A stretch of 64,000 bases of DNA from Mesorhizobium sp. B2-3-4 (GTDB lineage: Bacteria > Pseudomonadota > Alphaproteobacteria > Rhizobiales > Rhizobiaceae): NCBI RefSeq assembly GCF_006442315.1, contig NZ_VFVY01000005.1, positions 1 through 64,000 of the forward strand, written 5' to 3'. The number at the start of each line of letters is the position of its first letter. Positions within the stretch are counted from its first letter, which is position 1. Under the pieces are notes generated by a model. That model worked only from the letters and a program-made list of their open reading frames with translations, was not told the DNA's origin and did not search any database. Shown here in pieces: positions 8,601 through 18,675 of this stretch. Made by a program: the position numbers and the translations under genes.

Positions 8601-9812
8601 CTGATGCTGGTCGTTCGCCGTTCCGGCGAGGAGGACGCGCCAGCGGCCCTTCACGCGGTCGGCGAGGAGCCGGCGCAGCCCGACATTTCCGAGCTCAAGG
8701 CCCGCATCGCCGAGATGCGCACCATCATCGACACCGCTACCGACGGGGTGGTGCTGATCGGCAGCGACGGCACCATCCGCTCGATCAGCCGCCCGGCCGA
8801 GGCGCTGTTCGGCTTCGACAGCGACGAAGTGATGGGCAAGCCGTTCGCCTCGCTGTTTGCCATCGAAAGCCAGCGCGCGGCGCGCGACTATCTCAGCGGC
8901 CTGTCGGAGCCTGGCGTGGCGAGCGTGCTCAACGATGGCCGCGAAGTGATCGGCCGGGAAGCGCAGGGCCGCTTCATCCCGCTGTTCATGACCATCGGCC
9001 GGCTGCCCAACGACAGCGGCTTCTGCGCCGTGGTACGCGACATTACCCAGTGGAAGCGGGCCGAAGAGGACCTCACACAGGCGCGCGCGGTGGCCGAGCG
9101 CGCCTCCTCGCAGAAGACCGATTTCCTCGCCCGCATCAGCCATGAGATCCGCACACCACTCAATGCCATCATCGGCTTTTCCGAATTGATGGTCGACGAG
9201 AAGTTCGGGCCGGTCGCCAATGACCGCTACCGCGACTATCTCAGAGACATCAACCGCTCGGGCAATCATGTGCTCGACCTGGTCAACGACCTCCTGGACA
9301 TCTCGAAGATCGAAGCCGGCCAGCAGGAAATGGCCTATGAGGCGGTGTCGCTCAACGATACGCTGGCCGAAACCGTCGCGATGATGCAGCCGCAGGCCAA
9401 CCGCGAACGCGTCATCATCCGCTCCAGCTTCGCCTCGCGGCTGCCAGAGGTAGTGGCTGATTTGCGCAGCGTGCGCCAGATCGCGCTCAACATCCTGTCC
9501 AACGCCGTCCGTTATACCCAGGCCGGCGGCCAGGTGATCGTCTCGACCGCCTATGAGAGTTCGGGCGACGTCGTCATGCGGGTGCGCGATACCGGCATCG
9601 GCATGAGCCCGGCCGAGATCGAACAGGCGCTGAAGCCGTTCAAGCAGATCAATGCGCTGAAGCGCGGACGCGGCGACGGCACCGGCCTTGGCCTGCCACT
9701 GACCAAAGCCATGGTGGAAGCCAACCGCGCCCGCTTCACCATCAATTCGACGCCCGGCGAAGGCACGCTGGTCGAGGTTGCTTTTCCTTCGACCCGGGTG
9801 CTGGCGGATTAG
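5652..9812 (+). CDS. cbrA: Multi-PAS sensor histidine kinase, CbrA/PdhS (PleC/DivJ) family
   Basis: 1386 residues, soluble, with no membrane segments. An N-terminal PAS-like domain (about 20-85) is followed by an acidic Pro/Ala-rich linker (about 225-390), PAS (about 392-490), a second long disordered linker (about 510-890), PAS (about 895-1000), PAS (about 1021-1145), HisKA with RISHEIRTPLNAIIGFSE (phospho-acceptor His1164) and an ATPase domain to the C-terminus (DTGIGMS, GTGLGLPLTKAM). The HisKA sequence is of the DivJ/PleC/PdhS group, which phosphorylates or dephosphorylates DivK and PleD and so sets CtrA activity and polarity. Phasin and acsA2 flank cbrA in S. meliloti as here. The linker carries a 15-bp tandem repeat. 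It is unusually long compared with Brucella PdhS (about 1000 residues), mostly because of the linkers. Confidence 0.85.
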   Translation: MPSEYSFLDVAVLDAVRERFAAGDAIAILSVDLEQVIWANGPGAAMFGYPDIEAIIGASAQLPSIARRQIMATSGFPKIGSDRSIMVRLATGMTSRAVGFLASAVTLPDGEDAIMLAVPAAQTGSRSAGEIAARAISGFTEDGHFIAFIDAKGNVEAASEGFSALGIEPATLAALVADVAAEGERIVKRLVPGGRTSYPAGLARLTPERHLLVVIDEDQLEDNASAPAASLDSPPAAGEGPAEETAGTTGAPETAPTEYEPPQDNQPTADVARAEAIEPFAAAEAGQEPAPSDPVPADMPERTAQEIEEPTPSTPVAADNDQPAAGTPAQHDHWYFNAGEDDSPAAPEPKGVAEAAVTEPPADSVRQDEPTAPVAPAAPVATRTIDRSAAPMRFVWRTDAEGKFSTLSPEFADIVGQPAADVIGRRFRDVAAAFGLDASGEIAGLLERRDTWSGRSVLWPVVGTDLKIPVDLAALPVYGRSRAFEGFRGFGVARIGDAVVDPEAIGMALVPNGEMPAAAKPEAVETVPEEPKAGEPIASDPFKGEVPALTIVPKPERRFADKVIRLAEHRQPANDKGLSTLERSAFREIGERLKKDSSTAEPPEAEKPNLESPARPTIETPADPSAQTGAQASAGKTDAPVEPTAEAASTPDAVRRDEPQEAGEAETKPDEEAPPEEAADSDAGDEADLALLDGAHPDDLARDDVARDDVARDDVARDDVARDDVARDDVARDEPAGVLPPVKGSLLNYAEQSDEPSSIADNDQQVGSEPAASETPETATPATADEQRVTTGNAVHDAADDDDSMTAADFRDAEDNEDWSGGGETAEVDDRIAAPSEAPAAMQAATSSDETASTDDAAEMPIQRPRLQVPPLKTQGFVPSAFAVGDESKAPDTSLLGKLPVPLIIHSGDQLHYANEEFLDLTGYETLDDLDDAGGLGALFADPYADDGASDGGDRALRLKTREGQEFPIDAILRSVPWRDGKALMLVVRRSGEEDAPAALHAVGEEPAQPDISELKARIAEMRTIIDTATDGVVLIGSDGTIRSISRPAEALFGFDSDEVMGKPFASLFAIESQRAARDYLSGLSEPGVASVLNDGREVIGREAQGRFIPLFMTIGRLPNDSGFCAVVRDITQWKRAEEDLTQARAVAERASSQKTDFLARISHEIRTPLNAIIGFSELMVDEKFGPVANDRYRDYLRDINRSGNHVLDLVNDLLDISKIEAGQQEMAYEAVSLNDTLAETVAMMQPQANRERVIIRSSFASRLPEVVADLRSVRQIALNILSNAVRYTQAGGQVIVSTAYESSGDVVMRVRDTGIGMSPAEIEQALKPFKQINALKRGRGDGTGLGLPLTKAMVEANRARFTINSTPGEGTLVEVAFPSTRVLAD
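7743..7847 (+). repeat. 15-bp coding minisatellite in the kinase linker (7 copies)
   Basis: Seven head-to-tail 15-base units, GACGATGTGGCTCGT with a C variant in the first two copies and CTG for GTG in the first, encode DDLAR followed by six DDVAR (residues about 698-732). Unit identity is almost perfect over 105 bases, so the tract is recent or unstable. Each unit keeps the frame, so copy number changes would lengthen or shorten the linker without breaking the kinase. Confidence 0.97.
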
Positions 9813-9819
9813 CACGCCC

Positions 9820-9849
9820 AAAAGAAAAGGCGCCCGATAAGGACGCCTT
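9820..9849 (-). terminator. Terminator between kinase and acetoacetyl-CoA synthetase
   Basis: Arms 9827-9835 and 9841-9849 pair over 9 bp with one G-T wobble and a 5-base loop. On the minus strand the hairpin is followed by TTTTCTTTT, so it best serves the acetoacetyl-CoA synthetase transcript. On the plus strand, after the kinase, there is no T-run. Confidence 0.6.
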
Positions 9850-10060
9850 AGGAGATGGGATTGCTGTCACAACGGGGGCTTGAGCGAATTCAGATCCTCC
9901 GGGGGCTGAGGAACGGGATTTCTCCCTCAAGTTACATGCGACTATCGACGCCGGCCCTTAACAAGTCCTTACCGGCTCGCCGAAAAATTTACGAATGTGT
10001 ACCACTCGTGAAATCTAGGTAAATTCGGCCGCCAGATTTCATTAACCATGCCGGTTGCGG

Positions 10061-12019
<1,959 letters not shown>

Positions 12020-12151
12020 CATCGATCCTCCCAGGGTCGTCATCGCTTATGCATATCGCAACGCAGCAGAGCAAGATTTTGTTGAGCCGGTGCGGCCGGG
12101 TGTGCGCAAATGCCATCGCCGGGCCATAAAGACTTGAAATGCGTGAGCCCT

Positions 12152-12208
12152 AAGTCGTAGTGACGATTTGAAGTCGTAGTGACGACCTGAAGTCGTAGTC
12201 ACGACAGG
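12152..12208. repeat. Three tandem 19-bp repeats upstream of the AsmA gene
   Basis: Three consecutive 19-base units begin at 12152, 12171 and 12190 and share AAGTCGTAGTGACGA (third copy with C for G). The core GTCGT...ACGAC in each unit is itself an imperfect inverted repeat. The array ends 54 bases before the AsmA start and 132 bases upstream of the acetoacetyl-CoA synthetase start. Regular spacing and self-complementary cores suggest a multi-site operator; no protein is assigned. Confidence 0.85.
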
Positions 12209-12262
12209 GGGTAAAACCCGCCGAACGGTCTTTTTTGTCGGAATGGAAGCATACGGGGCTAT

Positions 12263-14116
12263 ATGCCATCATCCTTGATCCGCCGCGGAATATGGGCGAT
12301 CGGCGCTGCCGTGATCGTCATCGCCCTGGTGGTCGCGGCCCTGCCGCTGATCGCCTCGACGCGGATCGTGCGTGACCGCATCGCCTGGGAATTGAGCGCC
12401 TGGAGCGGCTTTCGGGTTGCGATCGAGGGATCGCCGCGCATCGAAGTCTGGCCGAAATTCCGCGCGATCCTGACCGATGTGACATTGTCCAAGTGGACGG
12501 ATGCCGACGCGCCGCCGGTCGTCGAAGCCGAACGGGTCGAGGTCGACCTCTCGGCCATGGCGGCATTGCAGGGCGACGTGGTGTTTTCCACGGCACGGCT
12601 GGTGCGCCCGACGATCCGGGTCCAGCGCACGACGGATGGCCTGTTCCTGCCCACCGCACCGACGGGCGGACGCATTGCGCGTTCCATCGACACGGCGCGT
12701 GGCGTGGTCAGCGCCGACCCCGCCAAGCCCGATCTGGACAAGCTGCCGGCCGACACGTTCGGCACGGTGGAGTTCAGGGATGGCCGCATGGTGGCCTCCG
12801 TCAACGGCAAGGATGAGGAAATCCTGAGCAGTCTTAGCGGTCAGGCCACCTGGGCGGCGATGAACAGCAATGCGACGCTGTCCGCGACCGGGATCTGGCG
12901 TGGCGAAAGCGTGAGCCTGGACGCCGCCTCGCCGAGGCCGCTGGTGCTGTTTGCCGGAGGCATGGCGCCGCTCACCCTGTCCTTCAAGGCCGCGCCCGCC
13001 ACCTTCTCCTTCGACGGCACCGCCAGCATGTCCGAGAACGGCTATTTCGACGGCCAGGTGAAGTTCGCGGCGCCGTCTCTGCGCCGCGTGCTGGAATGGT
13101 CGCAGGCCGGCATCGCGCCGAGCGCCGCGATCGGCTCGGTCAGCATTTCGAGCAAGATCACGGCATCGGCCGGACGCGTAAAATTCGAGAACACCGCGCT
13201 GGCGCTGGACAACAATCCGGGTATGGGCGCGCTGGACGTATCGCTTGGCGAGGCACAGCCGGTGATCTCTGGCACGCTCGCCTTCGACACGCTCGACCTC
13301 AGGTCGTTTCTGTCCGCCTTCACGCCGCTGGGACCGGCGAGCAACGGCGAGCCAGGCCAGGTCGACACGAGTTTCGCCGATCGGGTCAATCTCGATCTCA
13401 GGCTGTCGGCGGCGCATGCCACGGCCGGTGCCATCCAGCTCGCCGACGTCGCCGCCACCGCCCAGGTTAAGGACGGTCTTTCGGTCTTCGACATCTCCGA
13501 CGCTTCGGCTTTTGGCGGCAACATCCAGACCAGCCTCCGTTTCGACCGCAAGCCGGAAGGCACCCAGGTCGAGATCCGGCTGCTGGCTTCCGATGTCGAT
13601 GGCGGTGCGTTCGGCACCGCGGCCGGGATGACCCGGCTGGTGCCGGTCGGCACCGGCACCGTTTCGGTTATCCTCAAGGGACCGGGAAGGACCTGGGATT
13701 CGATCTTCGAAAACGCCGACGGCTCGGTCTCGGCGACCTTCGGCCCCGGCGCGCTCAGCAAATTCAACCTGCCGGCCTTTCTAAAGCATACCGAACAAAG
13801 CGGCTTCTTCGCCCTCGACGACGTCTCGGACGGGACCTTGCCCATCGACGGCGCCGAGGTGAAGGCAACCATTTCGAGAGGCGTGGCGAGACTGGACAAG
13901 GCCGAGGCCAATTCGGCGAAATACAAGATCTGGCTTTCCGGCATCGCCTCCTATGCCGGGCGCGGACTGGCCCTTTCGGGGGGCGTCATCCAACCGGATC
14001 AGGCGGCAACGCAAAAAAGCGGCCAGCAAGGTCCCAACCAGTCGTCGTTCTTCGTCGGCGGGACGTGGAGCACGCCGTTCATTTCACCGATAACCCGCGG
14101 TGTTTCAGGGGAATAG
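12263..14116 (+). CDS. AsmA-family envelope protein
   Basis: 617 residues. A single N-terminal membrane anchor (about residues 10-31, AIGAAVIVIALVVAALPLIA) is followed by the AsmA signature stretch LSAWSGFRVAIEGSPRIEVWPK and a long beta-rich periplasmic region. The C-terminal AsmA_2-like part (about 380-590) includes LNLDLRLSA-like, FGGNIQTSL and SVILKGPGRTWDSIF sections. AsmA-like proteins are thought to act as bridges or regulators for lipid traffic to the outer membrane. The gene stands alone, between the repeat array and the convergent pot operon. Family assignment is good; cargo unknown. Confidence 0.8.
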   Translation: MPSSLIRRGIWAIGAAVIVIALVVAALPLIASTRIVRDRIAWELSAWSGFRVAIEGSPRIEVWPKFRAILTDVTLSKWTDADAPPVVEAERVEVDLSAMAALQGDVVFSTARLVRPTIRVQRTTDGLFLPTAPTGGRIARSIDTARGVVSADPAKPDLDKLPADTFGTVEFRDGRMVASVNGKDEEILSSLSGQATWAAMNSNATLSATGIWRGESVSLDAASPRPLVLFAGGMAPLTLSFKAAPATFSFDGTASMSENGYFDGQVKFAAPSLRRVLEWSQAGIAPSAAIGSVSISSKITASAGRVKFENTALALDNNPGMGALDVSLGEAQPVISGTLAFDTLDLRSFLSAFTPLGPASNGEPGQVDTSFADRVNLDLRLSAAHATAGAIQLADVAATAQVKDGLSVFDISDASAFGGNIQTSLRFDRKPEGTQVEIRLLASDVDGGAFGTAAGMTRLVPVGTGTVSVILKGPGRTWDSIFENADGSVSATFGPGALSKFNLPAFLKHTEQSGFFALDDVSDGTLPIDGAEVKATISRGVARLDKAEANSAKYKIWLSGIASYAGRGLALSGGVIQPDQAATQKSGQQGPNQSSFFVGGTWSTPFISPITRGVSGE

Positions 14117-14243
14117 AGCAGGTCCGGGGTAGCGGCTCACCGTTGTTTGACAAACCGGCTAACCGTCCTGTTTTGACGCAGACGTCCCCCCAGAAACAGG
14201 GGGAGGTCTGGGCGACATGCATCCATCCTCGACGTCCAGCCCC

Positions 14244-15062
14244 TCACCCGCGTTGCGCGGCACGCTCGTCGAGTTGGCGCTGTACCTCGCGGCGCTTGTT
14301 GGCGATCGAAGCGATGATCACGCCAACCGCGACGACCGCGATCAGGATGGTGCAGGCGGCATTGATCTCCGGCGTCACGCCGAGACGGACCTGGCTGTAG
14401 ATCTTCATCGGCAGCGTGGTGGCGCCGGGGCCGGAGGTGAAGGAGGCGATGACCAGATCGTCGAGCGACAGCGTGAAGGCCAGCATCCAGCCGGACACGA
14501 TCGCCGGCAGGATGACCGGCAAGGTGATCTGGAAAAACGTCTTGGCGGGCGTTGCGCCGAGATCCATCGCAGCCTCCTCCAGCGAGCGATCGAAGGACAC
14601 CAGGCGCGACTGCACGACGACCGCCACGAAGCACATTGTGAGCGTGATGTGGGCGAGCGTGACGGTAAAGAAGCCGCGGTCGAGACCGACGGCGACGAAG
14701 AGCAGGAGCAGCGACAAGCCGGTGATGACTTCCGGCATCACCAGCGGCGCGAAAACCATGCCGGAAAACAGCACCCTGCCTCTGAAGCGCGTGTAGCGCG
14801 TCAGGGTGAGCGCGGCCAGCGTGCCGAGCACGGTCGCGACCGTCGCCGAAATGACGCCGACGCGCGCCGTCACCCAGGTGGCGTCCATCAGGCCCTGATT
14901 GTGGAACAGCGAGACGTACCATTTGGTCGAGAAGCCGCCCCAGACGGTGACCAGCTTGGACTCGTTGAAGGAGAAGACGACGAGAAGCACGATCGGCAGA
15001 TACAGGAAGGCAAAACCAAGCACGATCGAGGTGACGTTGAAGCGGCTCCAGGTGGTGTTCAT
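14244..15062 (-). CDS. potI: Putrescine ABC transporter permease PotI
   Basis: 272 residues from the start MNTTWSRFNVTS; about six transmembrane helices and the binding-protein-dependent EAA loop (SLEEAAMDLGATPAKTFFQITLP, about 160-182) that contacts the ATPase. PotI is the second inner-membrane channel subunit of the PotFGHI putrescine importer. The ATG overlaps the potH stop codon by 4 bases (ATGA), so translation is coupled. The C-terminal tail is basic and Gln-rich. The operon reads potF, potG, potH, potI. Alternative: PotC of the spermidine system, but the PotF-like binding protein argues for putrescine. Confidence 0.88.
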   Translation of the reverse strand: MNTTWSRFNVTSIVLGFAFLYLPIVLLVVFSFNESKLVTVWGGFSTKWYVSLFHNQGLMDATWVTARVGVISATVATVLGTLAALTLTRYTRFRGRVLFSGMVFAPLVMPEVITGLSLLLLFVAVGLDRGFFTVTLAHITLTMCFVAVVVQSRLVSFDRSLEEAAMDLGATPAKTFFQITLPVILPAIVSGWMLAFTLSLDDLVIASFTSGPGATTLPMKIYSQVRLGVTPEINAACTILIAVVAVGVIIASIANKRREVQRQLDERAAQRG

Positions 15063-16027
15063 TTGCCCTGCTCCTGTGCCTTGGCCTGTGCCTGCTGGAA
15101 GAACATGATCGGCACGGTCAGCAACAGAAGCAGGATGACGGCGACGGCCGACGACACCGGCCAGTCGCGGTTGGCGAAAAACTCGTTCCACAAGGTCTTG
15201 CCGATCATCAGCGTCTGCGAACCGCCGAGAAGATCGGGGATGACGAACTCGCCGACGGCGGGAATGAACACCAGCAGGGCGCCGGCTATGACGCCAGGCA
15301 GCGACAGCGGGAAGGTGATCTTCCAGAAGGCGGACGTCGGCGGACAGCCGAGATCCTTGGCCGCCTCGATCAGGGAATAGTCCATCTTTTCCAGCGAGGA
15401 ATAGAGCGGCAGCACCATGAACGGCAGGTAGGAATAGACGATGCCGATGAAGATTGCCGTATAGGTGTTGAGGATGACCAGCGGCTGGTTGATGATGTGC
15501 AGCGACAGAAGCAGCTGGTTGAGCAGGCCCTCGGGCTTGAGGATGCCGATCCAGGCATAGACGCGGATCAGGAACGACGTCCAGAACGGCAGGATGACCA
15601 GCATCAGCAAGGTCGGGCGGATTGTGGCCGGCGCCCGCGCCATGCCGTAGGCGATGGGGTAGCCGACGATCAGCGTCAGCACAGTCGAGATCGCGGCAAT
15701 GACCACGCTGGTGATGTAGGCCTTGAAGTAGAGGGCGTCCTGCGTCAGCCAGACATAATTGTCGAAGTTGAGATCGCGAAAGCCGGCGAAGAAGCCGGAA
15801 ATGCCGTCCCTGAAATCAAGCACCGGCGTGTAGGGCGGCATGGCGATGGCCGTCTGCGACAGCGATATCTTGAAGACGATGACGAAAGGGATGAGGAAGA
15901 AGAACAGCAGCCAGAGATAGGGAACGATGATGACGAGCCGATTGACGAAGCCTGTGCCCAGGCGCGTCAGGAACGGCTTGGCGGCAGTCGATGGCGCGGC
16001 GGCATCGGTGACGGCGATGTTGGACAT
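15059..16027 (-). CDS. potH: Putrescine ABC transporter permease PotH
   Basis: 322 residues. The N-terminal cytoplasmic tail is followed by six transmembrane helices and the EAA motif SLIEAAKDLGCPPTSAFWKI (about 218-237). The region VFIPAVGEFVIPDLLGG is typical of PotH/PotB permeases. It forms the transmembrane channel with PotI. It starts 9 bases downstream of the potG stop codon and overlaps potI by 4 bases. Both features point to one operon. Length agrees with PotH from enteric bacteria (about 315). Confidence 0.9.
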   Translation of the reverse strand: MSNIAVTDAAAPSTAAKPFLTRLGTGFVNRLVIIVPYLWLLFFFLIPFVIVFKISLSQTAIAMPPYTPVLDFRDGISGFFAGFRDLNFDNYVWLTQDALYFKAYITSVVIAAISTVLTLIVGYPIAYGMARAPATIRPTLLMLVILPFWTSFLIRVYAWIGILKPEGLLNQLLLSLHIINQPLVILNTYTAIFIGIVYSYLPFMVLPLYSSLEKMDYSLIEAAKDLGCPPTSAFWKITFPLSLPGVIAGALLVFIPAVGEFVIPDLLGGSQTLMIGKTLWNEFFANRDWPVSSAVAVILLLLLTVPIMFFQQAQAKAQEQGK

Positions 16028-16036
16028 GCCAGCCCC

Positions 16037-17176
16037 CTATCGTGCCAGCACGACGCCGGCGTCGGGCCGGAAGGACACCCAGGCGCGGTCGTTCCAGGTC
16101 AGCGGGTCCTCGGTGACGCGCGCCGCGTTGAGCGCGCTTGCCCGCACGATCTGCCCGTCGTCCAGCCTGACGTGATAGACGGTCATGTCACCGAGATAGG
16201 CGATGTCGTAGACCTCGCCCTCCAGCGCATTGACGGCATCGGCCGGCTTCTTCGACGACACCCTGATTTTCTCCGGCCTGATGGCGAAGACGATATCGGC
16301 GTTGGCGGTCGCGGCGCCGCCATTCTCGACGACGATCTGGGCTCCGCTCGGTCCGGTGATGCGTGTCGTGTTGGCCGACCGCTCGGCGACCTTGCCCTCG
16401 AACATGTTCACATTGCCGACGAAATGGGCCACGAACCGGGAGGCCGGCGCTTCATAGATTTCCGCCGGCGTCGCCACCTGCATGACCTCGCCCTTGTCCA
16501 TGATGGCGATGCGGTCGGCCATGGTCATGGCCTCTTCCTGGTCATGGGTGACGACGACGAAGGTGAGGCCGAGCTCCTGCTGCAGATCCATCAGTTCGAA
16601 CTGGGTTTCCTCGCGCAATTTCTTGTCGAGCGCGCCGAGCGGCTCGTCGAGCAGCAGCACTTTCGGCCGCTTGGCAACCGAGCGGGCAAGCGCGACGCGC
16701 TGGCGCTGGCCGCCGGAGAGCTGGTGAGGCTTGCGCTTGGCGAACTGCTCGAGTTTGACCAGCTTCAGCATCTCGGCGACGCGCTTTTCGATATCGGGCT
16801 TGGGCATCCCTTCCTGCTTGAGACCGAAGGCGATGTTGTTCTCCACCGTCATATGCGGGAACAGCGCATAGGACTGGAACATCATGTTGACCGGCCGCCG
16901 ATAGGGCGGAATGCCGCGCAGATCCTGGCCGTCGAGCAGGATGCGGCCCGATGTCGGTTCCTCGAAGCCGGCCAGCATCCTCAGCAACGTCGACTTTCCG
17001 CAACCGGAGGCCCCGAGCAGGGCGAAGAATTCGCGCTCGAAAATGGTCAGCGACAAATTGTTGACGGCGGTGAAGTCACCGAACTTCTTGGTGACGTTGT
17101 CGAACTGGATATAAGGCTTGGCGTTCGGGTCGTTCCATGGCGCGAAATCCCTGCGGATGCTGCCAAGCGATTTCAT
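16037..17176 (-). CDS. potG: Putrescine ABC transporter ATPase PotG
   Basis: 379 residues. Walker A GASGCGKST (about residue 54), Q-loop, signature LSGGQRQRVALARS (about 152), Walker B VLLLDEPLGALD (about 170) and the switch histidine in VVTHDQEEAMTMADR, then a TOBE domain from about 295. It is a peripheral membrane ATPase that powers putrescine uptake. GGGAGTGGGG precedes the ATG at 17176. Separated from potF by a 76-base gap containing a strong terminator hairpin, which would lower its expression relative to the binding protein. Confidence 0.93.
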   Translation of the reverse strand: MKSLGSIRRDFAPWNDPNAKPYIQFDNVTKKFGDFTAVNNLSLTIFEREFFALLGASGCGKSTLLRMLAGFEEPTSGRILLDGQDLRGIPPYRRPVNMMFQSYALFPHMTVENNIAFGLKQEGMPKPDIEKRVAEMLKLVKLEQFAKRKPHQLSGGQRQRVALARSVAKRPKVLLLDEPLGALDKKLREETQFELMDLQQELGLTFVVVTHDQEEAMTMADRIAIMDKGEVMQVATPAEIYEAPASRFVAHFVGNVNMFEGKVAERSANTTRITGPSGAQIVVENGGAATANADIVFAIRPEKIRVSSKKPADAVNALEGEVYDIAYLGDMTVYHVRLDDGQIVRASALNAARVTEDPLTWNDRAWVSFRPDAGVVLAR

Positions 17177-17204
17177 ATCCCCACTCCCGTGTTTTTCATT
17201 CCCC

Positions 17205-17240
17205 AGAAAAAATCGACCCCGGCAGTTGGCTGCCGGGGTC
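17205..17240 (-). terminator. Intercistronic terminator between potF and potG
   Basis: An 11-bp perfect stem (17215-17225 with 17230-17240), GC-rich, loop of 4, followed on the minus strand by GATTTTTTC. This is a textbook Rho-independent terminator located 13 bases after the potF stop codon and 29 bases before potG. Partial readthrough would give a high ratio of binding protein to membrane components. Confidence 0.88.
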
Positions 17241-17252
17241 GCGTCGAACCGC

Positions 17253-18350
17253 CTACTGGCCGGTCACGACCTTGGTCCAGCTGCGCGTGACGATGCGCTG
17301 GGTCTTGGGATCGTAAGGCTGGACGGTGTAGAGCTTCTCCAGCGTCGCCGCGTCCGGATAGACCGACGGGTCGTCCAGAAGCGCCTTGTCGACGAATTGC
17401 TGCGATGCCTTGTTGCCGTTGGCATAAAGGACATAGTTCGACGATTTGGCGATCACTTCCGGCGTCATCATGTAGTTGATGAATTCGAGCGCTTCGGCGA
17501 CATGCGGCGCATCGGCGGGGATCGCCATCTGATCGAACCACATCTGGGCGCCTTCCTTCGGCACGGAATAGCCGATTTCCACGCCCTGCTTGGCCTCGAC
17601 CGCACGGTTGCGGGCCTGGAAGACGTCACCCGACCAGCCGACCGCCAGGCAGATATCGCCATTGGCAAGAGCGTTGATGTATTCGGACGAATGGAACTTC
17701 CTGATATAGGGCCGGATCTTGAGAAGGGCTTCCTCGGCCTTGGCGATATCGTCGGGCGCGGTGCTGTTCGGGTCCAGACCGAGATATTTCAGCGTCGCCG
17801 GCAGGATATCGGACGGAGAATCCAGCACGTAGACGCCGCAATCCTTCAATTTGGCCAGGCTCTGCGGATTGAAGAACGTATCCCAGCTGTCGATCTTGTC
17901 GGTGCCGAGCGCGGCCTGCACTTTCTTGATGTTGTAGCCGATGCCGACCGTGCCCCACATGTAATTGACCGAGTATTCGTTGCCGGGGTCGTATTTGGCG
18001 GTGCGCTCCGAGACCGTATCCCACATGTTGGAAAGGTTCGGCAGTTTCGACTTGTCGAGCTTCTGGAAGACACCGGCCTGAATCTGGCGGGCCAGGAAAT
18101 TGCCGCTCGGAACGACGACGTCATAGCCGCTGCCGCCGGCAAGCAGTTTGGTTTCCAGGATTTCGTTGGAATCAAAGGTGTCGTAAACGACCTTGATGCC
18201 GGTCTTCTTGGTGAAATCATCGATGATCGAACTGTCGATATAGTCCGACCAGTTGAAGACGTTGACGACGCGGTCCTCGGCGTGACCCGCGGGCGTCAAA
18301 AGCGCCAGAAATACCGAGGTCGCCGAAAGCCAGAGCGCTTTGCGGATCAT
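17253..18350 (-). CDS. potF: Putrescine-binding periplasmic protein PotF
   Basis: 365 residues from MIRKALWLSATSVF, a Sec signal peptide with cleavage near GHA/EDR. The frame is open 9 codons further up, but GGAG 6-9 bases before this ATG decides the start. Mature sequence begins VVNVFNWSDYIDSSIIDDF, the PotF/PotD signature, and continues KTGIKVVYDTFDSNE and GYDVVVPSG. The conserved aromatic and acidic pocket residues (WSDY, W in AVGWSGD, DQMAIP) are present. It captures putrescine in the periplasm for PotGHI. First gene of the operon; a terminator follows it directly. Confidence 0.93.
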   Translation of the reverse strand: MIRKALWLSATSVFLALLTPAGHAEDRVVNVFNWSDYIDSSIIDDFTKKTGIKVVYDTFDSNEILETKLLAGGSGYDVVVPSGNFLARQIQAGVFQKLDKSKLPNLSNMWDTVSERTAKYDPGNEYSVNYMWGTVGIGYNIKKVQAALGTDKIDSWDTFFNPQSLAKLKDCGVYVLDSPSDILPATLKYLGLDPNSTAPDDIAKAEEALLKIRPYIRKFHSSEYINALANGDICLAVGWSGDVFQARNRAVEAKQGVEIGYSVPKEGAQMWFDQMAIPADAPHVAEALEFINYMMTPEVIAKSSNYVLYANGNKASQQFVDKALLDDPSVYPDAATLEKLYTVQPYDPKTQRIVTRSWTKVVTGQ

Positions 18351-18675
18351 GCTATTCTCCTTTGGTGAGTGTTCCATTGCCAGCGCGTCGCGACATGGTC
18401 GCGCGGCCGGGCATTTGCTTCAGACTATTGAGCTTTCCGGAGGCCCACAAGCGCCATTCGGCACGCCGCCCGCGGCCGGGTTGTCCCGGCCTGGAAGGAA
18501 TTGCGGTGCCGTCAGAAGCTTTCGCCGCCGTGCGGACAGGGATACTAGAATGTGGTCCGGTCTCGATCGGGCCGCCGGGGAGACTTGGCAAGATACGCCT
18601 GTCTTGTTGTTGCCGTATTCCCAGCCTGCCCGGGCGGCAGCGACGTTGTCAATGGGCAAAGCTTCAGCGCCCGCA
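18351..18675. other. Upstream region of the pot operon, no gene seen
   Basis: 325 bases between potF and the EamA gene, both on the minus strand. It should hold the potF promoter. Several short GC-rich inverted repeats occur (around 18466-18492) without T-runs. I saw no convincing ORF or promoter consensus. Confidence 0.5.

Noticed and set aside
15497..17290. A 597-codon plus-strand frame across potH and potG
   Set aside because: Antisense to two well-supported ABC transporter genes.
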